Source: an uncultured Beijerinckiaceae bacterium
Lineage (GTDB): Bacteria > Pseudomonadota > Alphaproteobacteria > Rhizobiales > Beijerinckiaceae
Length of the DNA stretch: 8,564 nt
Direction: 5' to 3'
NCBI GenBank assembly: GCA_937863205.1
Contig: CALMGA010000177.1
Coordinates: 1-8,564 of the forward strand
Shown here: positions 1-5,328 of the stretch, piece by piece
Position numbering within the stretch: position 1 is the first letter of the stretch
How the letters are laid out: every line of letters starts with the position of its first letter
Translations under genes and position numbers: made by a program
The notes under the pieces: generated by a model
The model's input: only the letters and a program-made list of their open reading frames with translations
Told to the model about the DNA's origin: nothing
Databases searched by the model: none

Positions 1-389
1 CTTGTTGGAAGCCGATAACACCGTCAACGGGGTACCTATTGCACGCTTATTCACAATCATGGACGGCCATCGGCCGGCGGTGTGGCTGCGGACCGCACTG
101 TCGCCCAGCAGGGTCACGCCGATCGCCAGCAAAGCTGCTTGGCGCATTTCGCCCGCAACGTCGCCCAGGAGCTTGGCCCATACCGTCGAGGCCGGTGACG
201 ACCCGGTCGCGCTGCGCCTCAAGCTTTGGTTCTGCTTTCGCCCTGGCCCAGCGCATCACCGCCCTGGCGGCCGCAACGGTGAAAGGCCGGCGCGCTAGCC
301 TGAAGCGCTTGCTCGACGACATCCTTGCCGCCCCGGTTTCTTGCGACCTGGCGCGCGACATCCAGCGCCCGCTGACCACCTCTGGCTGA
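1..389 (+). pseudogene. IS66-like transposase remnant, frameshifted and 5'-truncated by the window edge
   Basis: No single frame is intact, but three successive frames give a continuous transposase-like reading. Frame 1, from about 127, reads QQSCLAHFARNVAQELGPY, resembling the 'CLAH(L/F)xR(N/D)' segment of IS66-type transposases. Frame 2, from 185, reads VEAGDDPVALRLKLWF. Frame 3, from about 234 to the TGA at 387-389, reads FALAQRITALAAATVKGRRA and then a segment with LKRLLDDILAAPVSCDLARD. In IS66-type proteins this order (CLAH block, acidic linker, helical block ending in ARxIxxR) precedes the final catalytic region, which is missing here. At least two frameshifts are needed to join the pieces, so this is a dead fragment. 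The family call rests on remembered motif resemblance. No terminal inverted repeats or target duplications were identified. Confidence 0.5.
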
Positions 390-779
390 TTACATTCGGC
401 TTACGCGTGAAGCAAGACCGCCAAACCTCTGGCACTAGTTTGGGGGTGACGCACGATGGAGTGATCGGAGATCATCACAAGCAACCACTTCGTCTCGCCA
501 CGCAATCTTTCTACAAACCTGACGTTCGCTAGCAAGGTGTTCAATGTGAACACCTTGCTACTGATCGAACGGACACTGCAACGCCTCACGATGCGCGACC
601 GCACAAGCAAGATGCTTTGAGGTGTCCGCAACCGGACTATGTAAGCAGGCGTGATTTCGGCTGAGGGTACAGCGCCGAAACTACCAGTGCCCTACGATCG
701 AGGATTTAACGATGTCTAAGTTCGACCCACCATCAAAAACTACAGGTTTTTACGCTTTAAATCCGCCACAGGCCAGAGA
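390..779. other. gap of about 390 bases without a convincing gene
   Basis: This stretch lies between the transposase remnant and the small exported-protein gene. It holds a 14-bp inverted repeat (530-560), a possible 35-codon plus-strand ORF beginning at 712 and a weak AAAAAC/GTTTTT hairpin near 735-751. Its right part (about 690-770) is visibly more AT-rich than the rest of the window. A minus-strand frame of about 76 codons at 401-631 has no motif, signal peptide or convincing ribosome binding site and was not called. Confidence 0.5.
524..570. repeat. long inverted repeat: 14-bp perfect arms with outer 5-bp arms
   Basis: The inner arm TAGCAAGGTGTTCA (530-543) is perfectly complementary to TGAACACCTTGCTA (547-560), with only ATG (544-546) between. 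Outer arms GTTCG (524-528) and CGAAC (566-570) extend the dyad across an asymmetric internal loop. No T-tract follows on either strand, so it does not look like a standard intrinsic terminator. An operator dyad, a relic of a mobile element or a structured RNA are all possible. Confidence 0.7.
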
Positions 780-819
780 CTATTGCCCTCCCAAGCGCAT
801 CTGCTTGTTGTACTCGTGA
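712..819 (+). CDS. possible 35-residue ORF, unrecognised
   Basis: An ATG at 712 is preceded by GAGG with an 8-nt spacer (GAGGATTTAACG), a good ribosome binding arrangement. It opens a 35-codon frame ending in TGA at 817-819. The product starts MSKFDPPSKTTGFYALNPPQ and carries two cysteines near the end (C25 and C31). It matches no family I know. Its 3' end overlaps, in antisense, the last 40 bases of the minus-strand gene ending at 780, so those final codons may be a shadow of that gene. The ribosome binding site is the main support, and chance is a serious alternative. Confidence 0.2.
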   Translation: MSKFDPPSKTTGFYALNPPQARDYCPPKRICLLYS

Positions 820-992
820 CGCCGATACATGCCGACGGCGCATCCGGCCAGGAAGCCCCTCACGCCGTGGTGGACCATGTGCCCGGCAGCCGCACCGCCG
901 GCACCGTACTTCAGGCATCCTCCCGGCTTGGCCACAGCCGCGGTCCCGAGTGTCATCATGCCGAGCACGGCGAACGAGAGGAGAATCTTCAT
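780..992 (-). CDS. small exported glycine-zipper protein (70 aa)
   Basis: The predicted product has a classic signal peptide: MK, a hydrophobic stretch (ILLSFAVLGMMTLGTA), then an AVA cleavage site after residue 21. The mature part is about 49 residues, rich in Gly, Ala and His (GAGGAAAGHMVHHGVRGFLAG). This pattern recalls short alphaproteobacterial secretory proteins with a glycine zipper, which pack against membranes. Two cysteines (C26, C51) flank the zipper and could form a disulfide in the periplasm. I chose the ATG at 992 because it gives the clean signal peptide and follows AAGGGA. An ATG ten codons upstream would add an unlikely N-terminus. It is downstream of manganese catalase on the same strand, but the 126-nt gap contains terminator-like hairpins, so it may have its own transcript. 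The molecular function is unknown. Confidence 0.7.
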   Translation of the reverse strand: MKILLSFAVLGMMTLGTAAVAKPGGCLKYGAGGAAAGHMVHHGVRGFLAGCAVGMYRRHEYNKQMRLGGQ

Positions 993-1035
993 TGAACCAG
1001 GTCCCTTACTGATGATGATCAAGCGAATTTCGTAA

Positions 1036-1070
1036 AAGCGCCGCGGTTTTGCGATGAAAACCTGCGGCTT
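1036..1070 (-). terminator. probable intrinsic terminator after manganese catalase
   Basis: Read on the minus strand, arms AAGCCGC-AGGTTTT and AAAACC-GCGG-GCTT pair as two GC-containing helices (GGTTTT/AAAACC and CCGC/GCGG) around a short loop. The stem is followed at once by TTTT (complement of 1034-1037). There is a mismatch or bulge in the stem. It lies about 50 bases past the catalase stop and before the next gene, the expected place for a terminator. Confidence 0.4.
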
Positions 1071-1092
1071 GTCAGAAAGCGAAGCGGATGAA

Positions 1093-1110
1093 GCGTTGGC
1101 CTACCAACGC
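1093..1110 (-). terminator. short perfect hairpin just after the catalase stop
   Basis: GCGTTGG (1093-1099) pairs perfectly with CCAACGC (1104-1110) around the 4-base loop CCTA. The hairpin begins nine bases past the catalase stop codon. The following minus-strand bases (TTCATCC) are only weakly T-rich, so it may protect the 3' end of the mRNA or assist the stronger hairpin further on. Confidence 0.3.
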
Positions 1111-1118
1111 GAACCTGC

Positions 1119-2042
1119 TTAACGAGAGGCGTTGTAGAGCTTGGTCGCGATCTCGAACATCTCTTCTGGCGCGTAGTCCGGCGCGAAGGCTGAGGCGTGC
1201 CCCGTGAGGTCGTGGATCTTGCCGCCTTCGGGCAGACCTTCCACGACTTCCAGCTCGCCCTGGGGGTCGCCCGGCAGCGCCCTCTCGCCGTTGCCCCAGA
1301 TGCCCGACATCTGCCGGTAGTCGCTCGGGCTCCAGGTGTAGAGCCGACGATGCGAGCCCTCGTCGAGGTACTTCTGGCACTCGGGGATGTTCGACAGGTC
1401 GATGTTGGGCGTCGGCAGCATTTTCTCGATGGCCACGCCGGTGACCTGCTTGAGCGCCAGCGCGTAGGCATGGGCGTGCACCGAGCCGCGCACCAGCAGG
1501 TAGGCGCAGACTTCGCGCCCCGTCGCTTCCGTCATCGTCTCGTACACGCGCAGCTTGTGGATGCGGGCGCCGCACTCCAGGTGGAAGTTGTGCAGGAGGT
1601 CGACGATCAGGTTGCCCGTGGTGGTCACGAAATCCATGTTCCAAGAAGCGCCGTTCGAGTTCATCGGCATGGCGCCGCCGCCGTTCGACAGGAAAGCGCC
1701 AGCGAGGCGGGTGTCCTGCATCGCGTTCCAGGGTGCCTTGGACACGTCGGCGCCGCCCTTCTCGCTGGCCGCCTTGTCGGGGCCGTTGGCCAGCATGGCG
1801 ACGCCGTTGCAGGCGATCTCGAGGTGGCCGAGTTCTTCCGCGGTGATGGAGGCGACCAGGTTGTAGAACGGCTTCAGCTTCGACTTCGAGCGAAAGTTGA
1901 AGCTCTGGAACATGTAGTTGCCCAGCGTCGACATCTCGCCGTACTTGCCGCCGATAAGCTCCTGCAGCGCCGCAGCCGCGTTCGGGTCCGCCTTCTTGGG
2001 CGCCGGAAGCTCGGCCTGTAGCTTGTCGATGCGCATGAACAT
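1119..2042 (-). CDS. manganese (non-haem) catalase
   Basis: This enzyme converts hydrogen peroxide to water and oxygen with a di-manganese centre in a four-helix bundle and acts in the cytosol. The 307-residue product has the normal length for the family. The expected metal ligands can be placed by spacing: E36 (in KYGEMSTLGNYMFQSFNFR), E70 and H73 (EELGH), E156 (NFHLECGAR) and H189 (GSVHAHAY). These match the E35/E66/H69/E148/H181 pattern of the Lactobacillus plantarum enzyme, with the same ExxH spacing and the same 33-residue gap between the last two. All five are present, so the protein should be active. The ATG at 2042 follows CGGAGA with a spacer of about 8 nt; a second ATG two codons in is further from this site. 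The gene lies downstream of the PDZ gene on the same strand with a 117-nt gap, so it could share that transcript or have its own promoter. Its setting among stress and envelope genes fits oxidative-stress protection. Confidence 0.95.
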   Translation of the reverse strand: MFMRIDKLQAELPAPKKADPNAAAALQELIGGKYGEMSTLGNYMFQSFNFRSKSKLKPFYNLVASITAEELGHLEIACNGVAMLANGPDKAASEKGGADVSKAPWNAMQDTRLAGAFLSNGGGAMPMNSNGASWNMDFVTTTGNLIVDLLHNFHLECGARIHKLRVYETMTEATGREVCAYLLVRGSVHAHAYALALKQVTGVAIEKMLPTPNIDLSNIPECQKYLDEGSHRRLYTWSPSDYRQMSGIWGNGERALPGDPQGELEVVEGLPEGGKIHDLTGHASAFAPDYAPEEMFEIATKLYNASR

Positions 2043-2159
2043 GAAATGTTTCTCCGTGTTGTTAAGGACGTTGGGTGAACCGCCCGACGCTACCGATATC
2101 GGCTAGCAAAGCGAGCGGGATGAACAGTGCGCAGGCGCGCAGCGCGGCGACGACGGGGC
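2043..2159 (-). promoter_or_regulatory. leader region of manganese catalase with a 10-bp palindrome
   Basis: This 117-base gap separates the PDZ gene from the catalase. It contains the perfect palindrome CCGATATCGG (2093-2102), about 50 bases upstream of the catalase start, and a GC-rich TGCGC/GCGCA hairpin nearer the PDZ stop. No convincing -35/-10 pair and no GGAAC-type EcfG box was seen. The palindrome could be an operator, but ten bases can arise by chance. Confidence 0.25.
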
Positions 2160-2798
2160 TTATTGGGGGGCGCCAGGGTTCCCGCCGTTGCGGAGCTTCT
2201 CGCGTTCCGCGTCGATGCCGTTCTTGATCCGCTTGAAGCAGCCGGCCTCGTAGCAGCCGATCACAGCGATCGCGCCGGCGCCGATCGCCACCTTCTCCCC
2301 GGTCGACAGTCCGGTCCGCTTGGGAACATCCTGGCGCGGTGTCGCAGCGCGCCCGCCTTCACCGACAGTGACGCCGACGCGCTGCGCCTGCTTGGGACCG
2401 CCATCCGCCGGCATGTAGTCGACCTCCAACTGCCGTCCCGGAGCAATCGAGCCGACGTATTCGGCGAAGGCCTTGATATCGGGGAACACGCGACCGTCGA
2501 CGGCGATGATCTGGTCGCCGACGGCCAAGCCGGCCTGCGCCGCCGGCGAGTCGCGCCCGACGCCTTCGACCTTCAGGATCTCGAAGGTCATTCCGCCGCT
2601 GGTGATCTCTTTTTCCGGGCCAACCTTCATGCCCAGCGATCCGCCGGCACGCTGCAGGTTCGCCGACGCCTGTGACGTCTGGAGCTGATAGCCCATCTGA
2701 TTCTCGGCCGAAGCAGTCGTCGGGCCGCACAGCAGGCCGAACAGGGCGAGCGCCACAATCGGCACTCGTCGATTGGGCCGGAAGGATCGGTGGATCAT
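2160..2798 (-). CDS. exported PDZ-domain protein (212 aa)
   Basis: The N-terminus has basic residues (HRSFRPNRR), a hydrophobic core (VPIVALALFGLLCG) and an Ala-x-Ala cleavage site near residue 31 (TASA/ENQ), so the protein is predicted to enter the periplasm. A PDZ domain spans roughly residues 52-146, shown by the SLGMKV opening, the SPAAQAGLAVGDQIIAVDGR core typical of HtrA/DegP-type PDZ folds, and a final strand QLEVDYMP. No protease domain is attached, so it probably binds peptides or partner proteins. Residues 166-183 form a weakly hydrophobic Gly/Ala segment followed by two cysteines (C182, C187) and a charged C-terminal helix. The start at 2798 follows GGAAGG with an 8-nt spacer. It begins 56 bases after the yidB-like gene on the same strand and is probably co-transcribed with it. 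Substrate and partner are unknown. Confidence 0.75.
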   Translation of the reverse strand: MIHRSFRPNRRVPIVALALFGLLCGPTTASAENQMGYQLQTSQASANLQRAGGSLGMKVGPEKEITSGGMTFEILKVEGVGRDSPAAQAGLAVGDQIIAVDGRVFPDIKAFAEYVGSIAPGRQLEVDYMPADGGPKQAQRVGVTVGEGGRAATPRQDVPKRTGLSTGEKVAIGAGAIAVIGCYEAGCFKRIKNGIDAEREKLRNGGNPGAPQ

Positions 2799-2854
2799 GA
2801 TGTCAACCTTCCAACAAGGGGCGAGGTACTGATGTCGATGCCGAACTTGGCATG

Positions 2855-3316
2855 TCAGACGTTCATCGAGCCATCGTCGGGGAGCTGACCATTCGGCGTC
2901 ATGCCGTGTACCGCGTTCGGCAGGTGCTGGCTGAGTTGCGAAAGGAAGTCGCCGGGCTGCATGCCGGCCTGAGAGGCCATGCCCTGCACCTGGTCCTGAC
3001 CGAAGACGTTCTGCAACTGCTGGGGTGAGACCGGCTGGTTCGGCCCGTTCCCGATCCAGGACTGCGCGATGTGACCGAGTCCGGCGTTCTCGAATTGTGA
3101 AACGAGGCCGCCGATCCCGCCGCCCATGCCTTGACCGCCCATGCCTTGACCGCCGGCATTTTGCCCGCCCAACAATCCGCCGAGGCCCTGGCCGCCCCCC
3201 GCCTGACCGCCACCGAGCAGGCCCGACAGTACGCTGCCCATGCCGCCCATGCCGCCGGCCGATCCGGCGTTGGAGCCGCCGAGCAATCCGCCCAGCACCG
3301 AGTCAAGAAGTCCCAT
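2855..3316 (-). CDS. yidB: YidB-family (DUF937) protein, Gly-rich
   Basis: The 153-residue product opens with MGLLDSVLGGLLGG, the usual start of YidB/DUF937 proteins. A long Gly/Met/Gln-rich low-complexity stretch (about residues 10-68, with GGQGMGGQGMGG) follows. The conserved C-terminal domain (about 69-148) includes GHIAQSWIGNGPNQPVSPQQ, a FG-x-DQV-x-x-MASQAG helix and the FLSQLSQHLP...LTPxG-like ending, here HGMTPNGQLPDDG. Family members are small soluble proteins of unclear biochemical function; the E. coli one is little characterised. The start at 3316 follows AAGGA with an 8-nt spacer. It sits 59 bases downstream of the GlsB-type gene and 56 bases upstream of the PDZ gene, suggesting a single transcript. 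The low-complexity part contains short DNA repeats and could vary in length between strains. Confidence 0.85.
   Translation of the reverse strand: MGLLDSVLGGLLGGSNAGSAGGMGGMGSVLSGLLGGGQAGGGQGLGGLLGGQNAGGQGMGGQGMGGGIGGLVSQFENAGLGHIAQSWIGNGPNQPVSPQQLQNVFGQDQVQGMASQAGMQPGDFLSQLSQHLPNAVHGMTPNGQLPDDGSMNV
3122..3151 (-). repeat. 15-nt tandem duplication inside yidB-like gene
   Basis: The unit GCCCATGCCTTGACC (plus strand) occurs twice without interruption and encodes the repeated GQGMG motif of the Gly-rich segment. The unit is a multiple of three, so gain or loss would keep the frame. Confidence 0.8.
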
Positions 3317-3375
3317 GTCCCTGTTCCTTGTCGTTGAAGCGAGTGATGCCGAGGAGATTGCGTATGGCCGGGCGA

Positions 3376-3636
3376 TCAGAGCGTACGACTGCGTCCTGTC
3401 ACGGCATGGTAGATGCCGAGCACGATGATGGCGCCGACGATCGCCACGAACATGCTGTAAAGATTGAAGCCGGTGACCGGCGCGGCCCCAAGAAGCGTGA
3501 ACACGTAGCCGCCGACGACTGCGCCGACGATGCCAAGGATGATGTCAACGATCAGTCCCTGCCCGGAACTGTCGATGATTTTGCTGGCGATGAACCCGGC
3601 GATCCCGCCTAGAACCAGCCATGCGATGATGGACAT
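3376..3636 (-). CDS. GlsB/YeaQ/YmgE-type stress-response membrane protein (86 aa)
   Basis: The 86-residue product starts MSIIAWLVLGGIAGFIASKI, the signature N-terminus of the 'transglycosylase-associated' GlsB/YeaQ/YmgE family. Three membrane helices are visible at about residues 3-19, 27-50 (LIVDIILGIVGAVVGGYVFT) and 59-78 (LYSMFVAIVGAIIVLGIYHA), with GxxG packing motifs. Proteins of this family sit in the inner membrane and are often induced by stress or in stationary phase; their activity is not known. The ATG at 3636 was chosen because AAGGAG lies 8 bases before it and it gives the conserved N-terminus. An ATG 14 codons upstream would overlay that ribosome binding site. The gene follows the interrupted His/Ala/Lys-rich gene by 57 bases and precedes the YidB-type gene by 59, all on one strand. 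Confidence 0.9.
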   Translation of the reverse strand: MSIIAWLVLGGIAGFIASKIIDSSGQGLIVDIILGIVGAVVGGYVFTLLGAAPVTGFNLYSMFVAIVGAIIVLGIYHAVTGRSRTL

Positions 3637-3693
3637 TTCAAACACTCCTTCTTGCTGCGGGTGCCGGTTCGCTTGCAAAGGCGGGCCGGCGAG

Positions 3694-3891
3694 TCATTGC
3701 TTCTTGGCGGCGCTCTTGCCGTGAGCATCCTTCGAGGCCTCGTGCGCCTTCGTTGTGTGCGCATGAGCCTCGTCCGAGTGCTTCTTGGCTGTCGCCGTAT
3801 CACCTTTGGTATGATTTTCGGCGGCGCTGTGGTGAGCCTTGGCGGCCGCCTCGTGGTGCTAGGCATCTTCCTTGTGAGCTTTTTCGACCAT
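3694..3891 (-). pseudogene. His/Ala/Lys-rich small protein gene with an in-frame TAG at codon 11
   Basis: From the ATG at 3891 the frame reads MVEKAHKEDA, then TAG (3859-3861), then continues open for 54 codons (HHEAAAKAHHSAAENHTKGD onward, ending SAAKKQ) to the TGA at 3694-3696. The part after the TAG has the same His/Ala/Lys/Glu-rich, KAHH/EAH-repeat character as the part before it. This type of small hydrophilic protein is common in alphaproteobacterial stress regulons. CAG (Gln) to TAG is one transition, and Gln would suit the sequence, so a nonsense mutation in a once-intact 65-residue gene is the simplest reading. No ATG, GTG or TTG lies in frame after the TAG, so reinitiation cannot rescue the protein. 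Amber suppression or a sequencing error would be alternatives. AAGGGG lies 12 bases before the ATG and a nearer GGA 7 bases before it. A second ATG four codons upstream sits directly on the AAGGGG and is unlikely. Confidence 0.7.
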
Positions 3892-3911
3892 GTTTGGTTC
3901 CATCCCCTTGT

Positions 3912-3938
3912 TGTCTCCGCGTCCCACCCGCGGAGACA
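3912..3938 (-). promoter_or_regulatory. 9-bp hairpin in the 5' leader of the His/Ala/Lys-rich gene
   Basis: TGTCTCCGC (3912-3920) and GCGGAGACA (3930-3938) are perfectly complementary around a 9-base loop. On the minus strand the hairpin ends just before the AAGGGG ribosome binding site, so it would form in the mRNA leader close enough to affect translation. It could alternatively be a terminator for the upstream gene, but no T-run follows. Confidence 0.4.
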
Positions 3939-3950
3939 TTGTGAAGCCGG

Positions 3951-3966
3951 TCACCCGGCCGGGTGA
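3951..3966. repeat. 16-bp perfect palindrome TCACCCGGCCGGGTGA
   Basis: TCACCCGG and CCGGGTGA abut with no spacer. It lies 20 bases past the stop of the small Cys-patterned gene and 60 bases before the His/Ala/Lys-rich gene. Such an uninterrupted palindrome suits a dimeric DNA-binding protein better than an RNA hairpin, though a small loop would still allow a hairpin. No T-run follows. Confidence 0.5.
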
Positions 3967-3986
3967 TCGGCAGGTCGAAGGCGGGA

Positions 3987-4217
3987 TCACATCCCGTGTC
4001 GCTTCAGACCGGCGTCGAAGACTGCCTTGCAGATCGCGCCGAGCGAGGCCCTGTTCGCCTTCAAGCAGAGCAGCGGTCGCCGCTCGTCGGGGTAAGTGAA
4101 GGCCCAGAGCCGTTCCGCGTCCTGGGTGCAAGCGACTTTCTCGGCATCTGTGACCCGAAAAGGATCGTGCGCATCTGCGCCGATAGAAATGAGCAGAACG
4201 GCGGCGAGGAGGAACAA
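3987..4217 (-). CDS. small exported Cys-patterned protein (about 76 aa, TTG start proposed)
   Basis: With a TTG start at 4217 the product begins MFLLAAVLLISIGADA, a short but typical signal peptide with cleavage after ADA, followed by a mature part of about 60 residues. The mature part has the pattern ACxxDAxRL-x...C...LGAIC, resembling small secreted proteins of Bradyrhizobium-like bacteria that carry four cysteines (AC-x-x-DA-x-RLC ... CL ... L-x-x-x-C). Here only three remain (C30, C51, C63); the second position is Trp (W38, TGG), one base from a Cys codon. The frame is open upstream to 4373, but that extension is basic and unlike a real N-terminus. No strong ribosome binding site precedes the TTG. 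An ATG in another frame (about 4236-4238) overlaps this region, so an N-terminal frameshift is also possible. Function is unknown; a periplasmic role follows from the signal peptide. Confidence 0.5.
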   Translation of the reverse strand: MFLLAAVLLISIGADAHDPFRVTDAEKVACTQDAERLWAFTYPDERRPLLCLKANRASLGAICKAVFDAGLKRHGM

Positions 4218-4255
4218 CTGCGCGAGTTGCCGATCATCGGATGCGGTATCAGTGA

Positions 4256-4284
4256 AAGGGCGCCGATCCGGGATCGGCGCCCTT
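4256..4284 (-). terminator. 29-nt near-perfect palindrome after the DUF2382 operon
   Basis: AAGGGCGCCGATCC (4256-4269) and GGATCGGCGCCCTT (4271-4284) are exact complements around a single G. In RNA this would give a very stable GC-rich stem of about 12 bp. It starts about 19 bases past the stop of the last operon gene, where a terminator is expected. The T-tract on the minus strand is short (TTTC after CCC), so termination may be weak or factor-assisted. The DNA symmetry could also serve as a protein-binding site. Confidence 0.6.
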
Positions 4285-4302
4285 GAAGTTCGCCGGGCGA
4301 GG

Positions 4303-5328
4303 TCAGATCTTCTTGTTGCCCGCCGGACCGCCAACGGCGTTCTCGACGTCGGTAACAACGCGGCTCGCGGCATGGCCGGTGCGGCCGTCGTCGACCTCGA
4401 CCTCGGTCCTGCGCACGGAGTCGTGGATTTCCTGCGTGCGCTCTTGCGCGACCTTGCCCAGGCCGATCTCCTCGTAGACGCGGGCTTCCTTCGAGACGAC
4501 CGCCTCCTCGTCGTGCTCCTCGGCCGAAATGGTACGCTCCTGGAACAGGTTCTCGCCGACGCCGAGCGCCCGGTCGACCGGACGGCGGCTCACGTCGACC
4601 CGCTCGGAATGCAGGCTGATCGCCTCGTTGACCGGCTTCTCGACGACGTAGGAGCGAAGGCGCACCCGGCCGTGGTTGACGTCGCGCTTGCCTACGCGCA
4701 GCTTCTCTTCGGCGAGTTGGATCGTCTCCTCGCCTAGCGTACCGGCCAACAAGCCGGTCCGCTCCGTCGTCGCGGACGTGGTCCCGGTCGTCGCAGCCGT
4801 CGACGTTCCCGTGCGGCCCATCAGGCCAGTCCCCGAAGCGGCCGTCGAGGCGGCCATCGGAGCTGCGACGTCGCCCGCGGCGGTGGATGTGCCGACAGTC
4901 GAGGCATATTGCTCGTTGCGACCCGTCCAGCCTTCCTGGCGCCACTGCGACTCACGTTGGTCCATGTCGACGGCGCCCTCGCTGTCCAGGATGTGCAGCA
5001 CGCGGTCGTAGTCGGTCTCGCTGGTGTGCGCCGTCAGCAGGTACCCGCCGCGGTGCAGGCCCTCCGCATAGACGTGCTTGTCTTCTTCCGGCGCGAAGAT
5101 GTTCTTCAGCGAACCCCAGAGTCCCTCGTTGCCGGTTCCCACCGTGCCGCCCGCACCGGTCAGGCCGGACGACGTGCTGCCGGTCGCACTCCCCTGTCCT
5201 TGCGTGATGGTGACGGTGTCGCTGCCCAGCCCGAGGGTAAGCACCTCCGCCTTGGCCTTCTCCGCCGCCGCGTGGGTATCGAAGAACGCGGTGATGACGC
5301 GGTCGTGGTGCGTGTCGGTCATGCTCAT
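4303..5328 (-). CDS. YsnF-type stress protein: 17M-like N-terminal domain plus DUF2382
   Basis: The 341-residue product has two domains joined by a low-complexity linker. Residues about 8-125 (VITAFFDTHAAAEKAKAEVL ... GLWGSLKNIFAPEEDKHVYA ... GGYLLTAHT ... AVDMDQRESQW) resemble the general-stress 17M/YflT-like fold, with a conserved 'FxxxxxAexA' start and a 'YaEglrrGGylltv' segment. Residues about 140-197 are Ala/Thr/Gly-rich. Residues about 200-312 are a DUF2382 domain (ETIQLAEEKLRVGKRDVNHG, RSYVVEKPVNEAISLHSERV, ISAEEHDEEAVVSKEARVYE). It has no signal peptide or membrane helix, so it is cytosolic or membrane-associated. Biochemical activity is unknown. Its ATG overlaps the preceding stop (ATGA) and follows AAGGA by 9 bases, so translation is probably coupled. 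It is the last gene of the three-gene operon. Confidence 0.85.
   Translation of the reverse strand: MSMTDTHHDRVITAFFDTHAAAEKAKAEVLTLGLGSDTVTITQGQGSATGSTSSGLTGAGGTVGTGNEGLWGSLKNIFAPEEDKHVYAEGLHRGGYLLTAHTSETDYDRVLHILDSEGAVDMDQRESQWRQEGWTGRNEQYASTVGTSTAAGDVAAPMAASTAASGTGLMGRTGTSTAATTGTTSATTERTGLLAGTLGEETIQLAEEKLRVGKRDVNHGRVRLRSYVVEKPVNEAISLHSERVDVSRRPVDRALGVGENLFQERTISAEEHDEEAVVSKEARVYEEIGLGKVAQERTQEIHDSVRRTEVEVDDGRTGHAASRVVTDVENAVGGPAGNKKI

Noticed and set aside
401..631. 76-codon minus-strand frame
   Set aside because: Contains the 14-bp inverted repeat within its coding part, has no good ribosome binding site and matches no family I recognise.
735..751. AAAAAC/GTTTTT hairpin as terminator of the small exported-protein gene
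   Set aside because: Stem of six AT-rich pairs is too weak to call, though its position about 30 bases past the stop is suitable.
1197..2021. 274-codon plus-strand open frame opposite the catalase gene
   Set aside because: It is an antisense shadow of the manganese catalase, which carries all five metal ligands; the plus-strand product is Arg/Val/His-rich with no motif.
3122..3151. Repeated units considered as a CRISPR or minisatellite array
   Set aside because: Only two copies of a 15-base unit, with no spacers, inside a Gly-rich coding region of the yidB-like gene.
3323..3327. GGAAC on the minus strand (also at 3897-3901 and 5336-5340) as possible EcfG -35 boxes
   Set aside because: Each lies at or within a ribosome binding site just before a start codon, so a promoter there would start transcription inside the gene; no GTT partner at 16-17 bases fits an upstream promoter.
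4061..4945. 294-codon minus-strand frame overlapping the YsnF-type gene
   Set aside because: Highly Arg/Gly-rich product typical of an out-of-frame read of GC-rich DNA; the overlapping frame carries clear DUF2382 and 17M-like domains.
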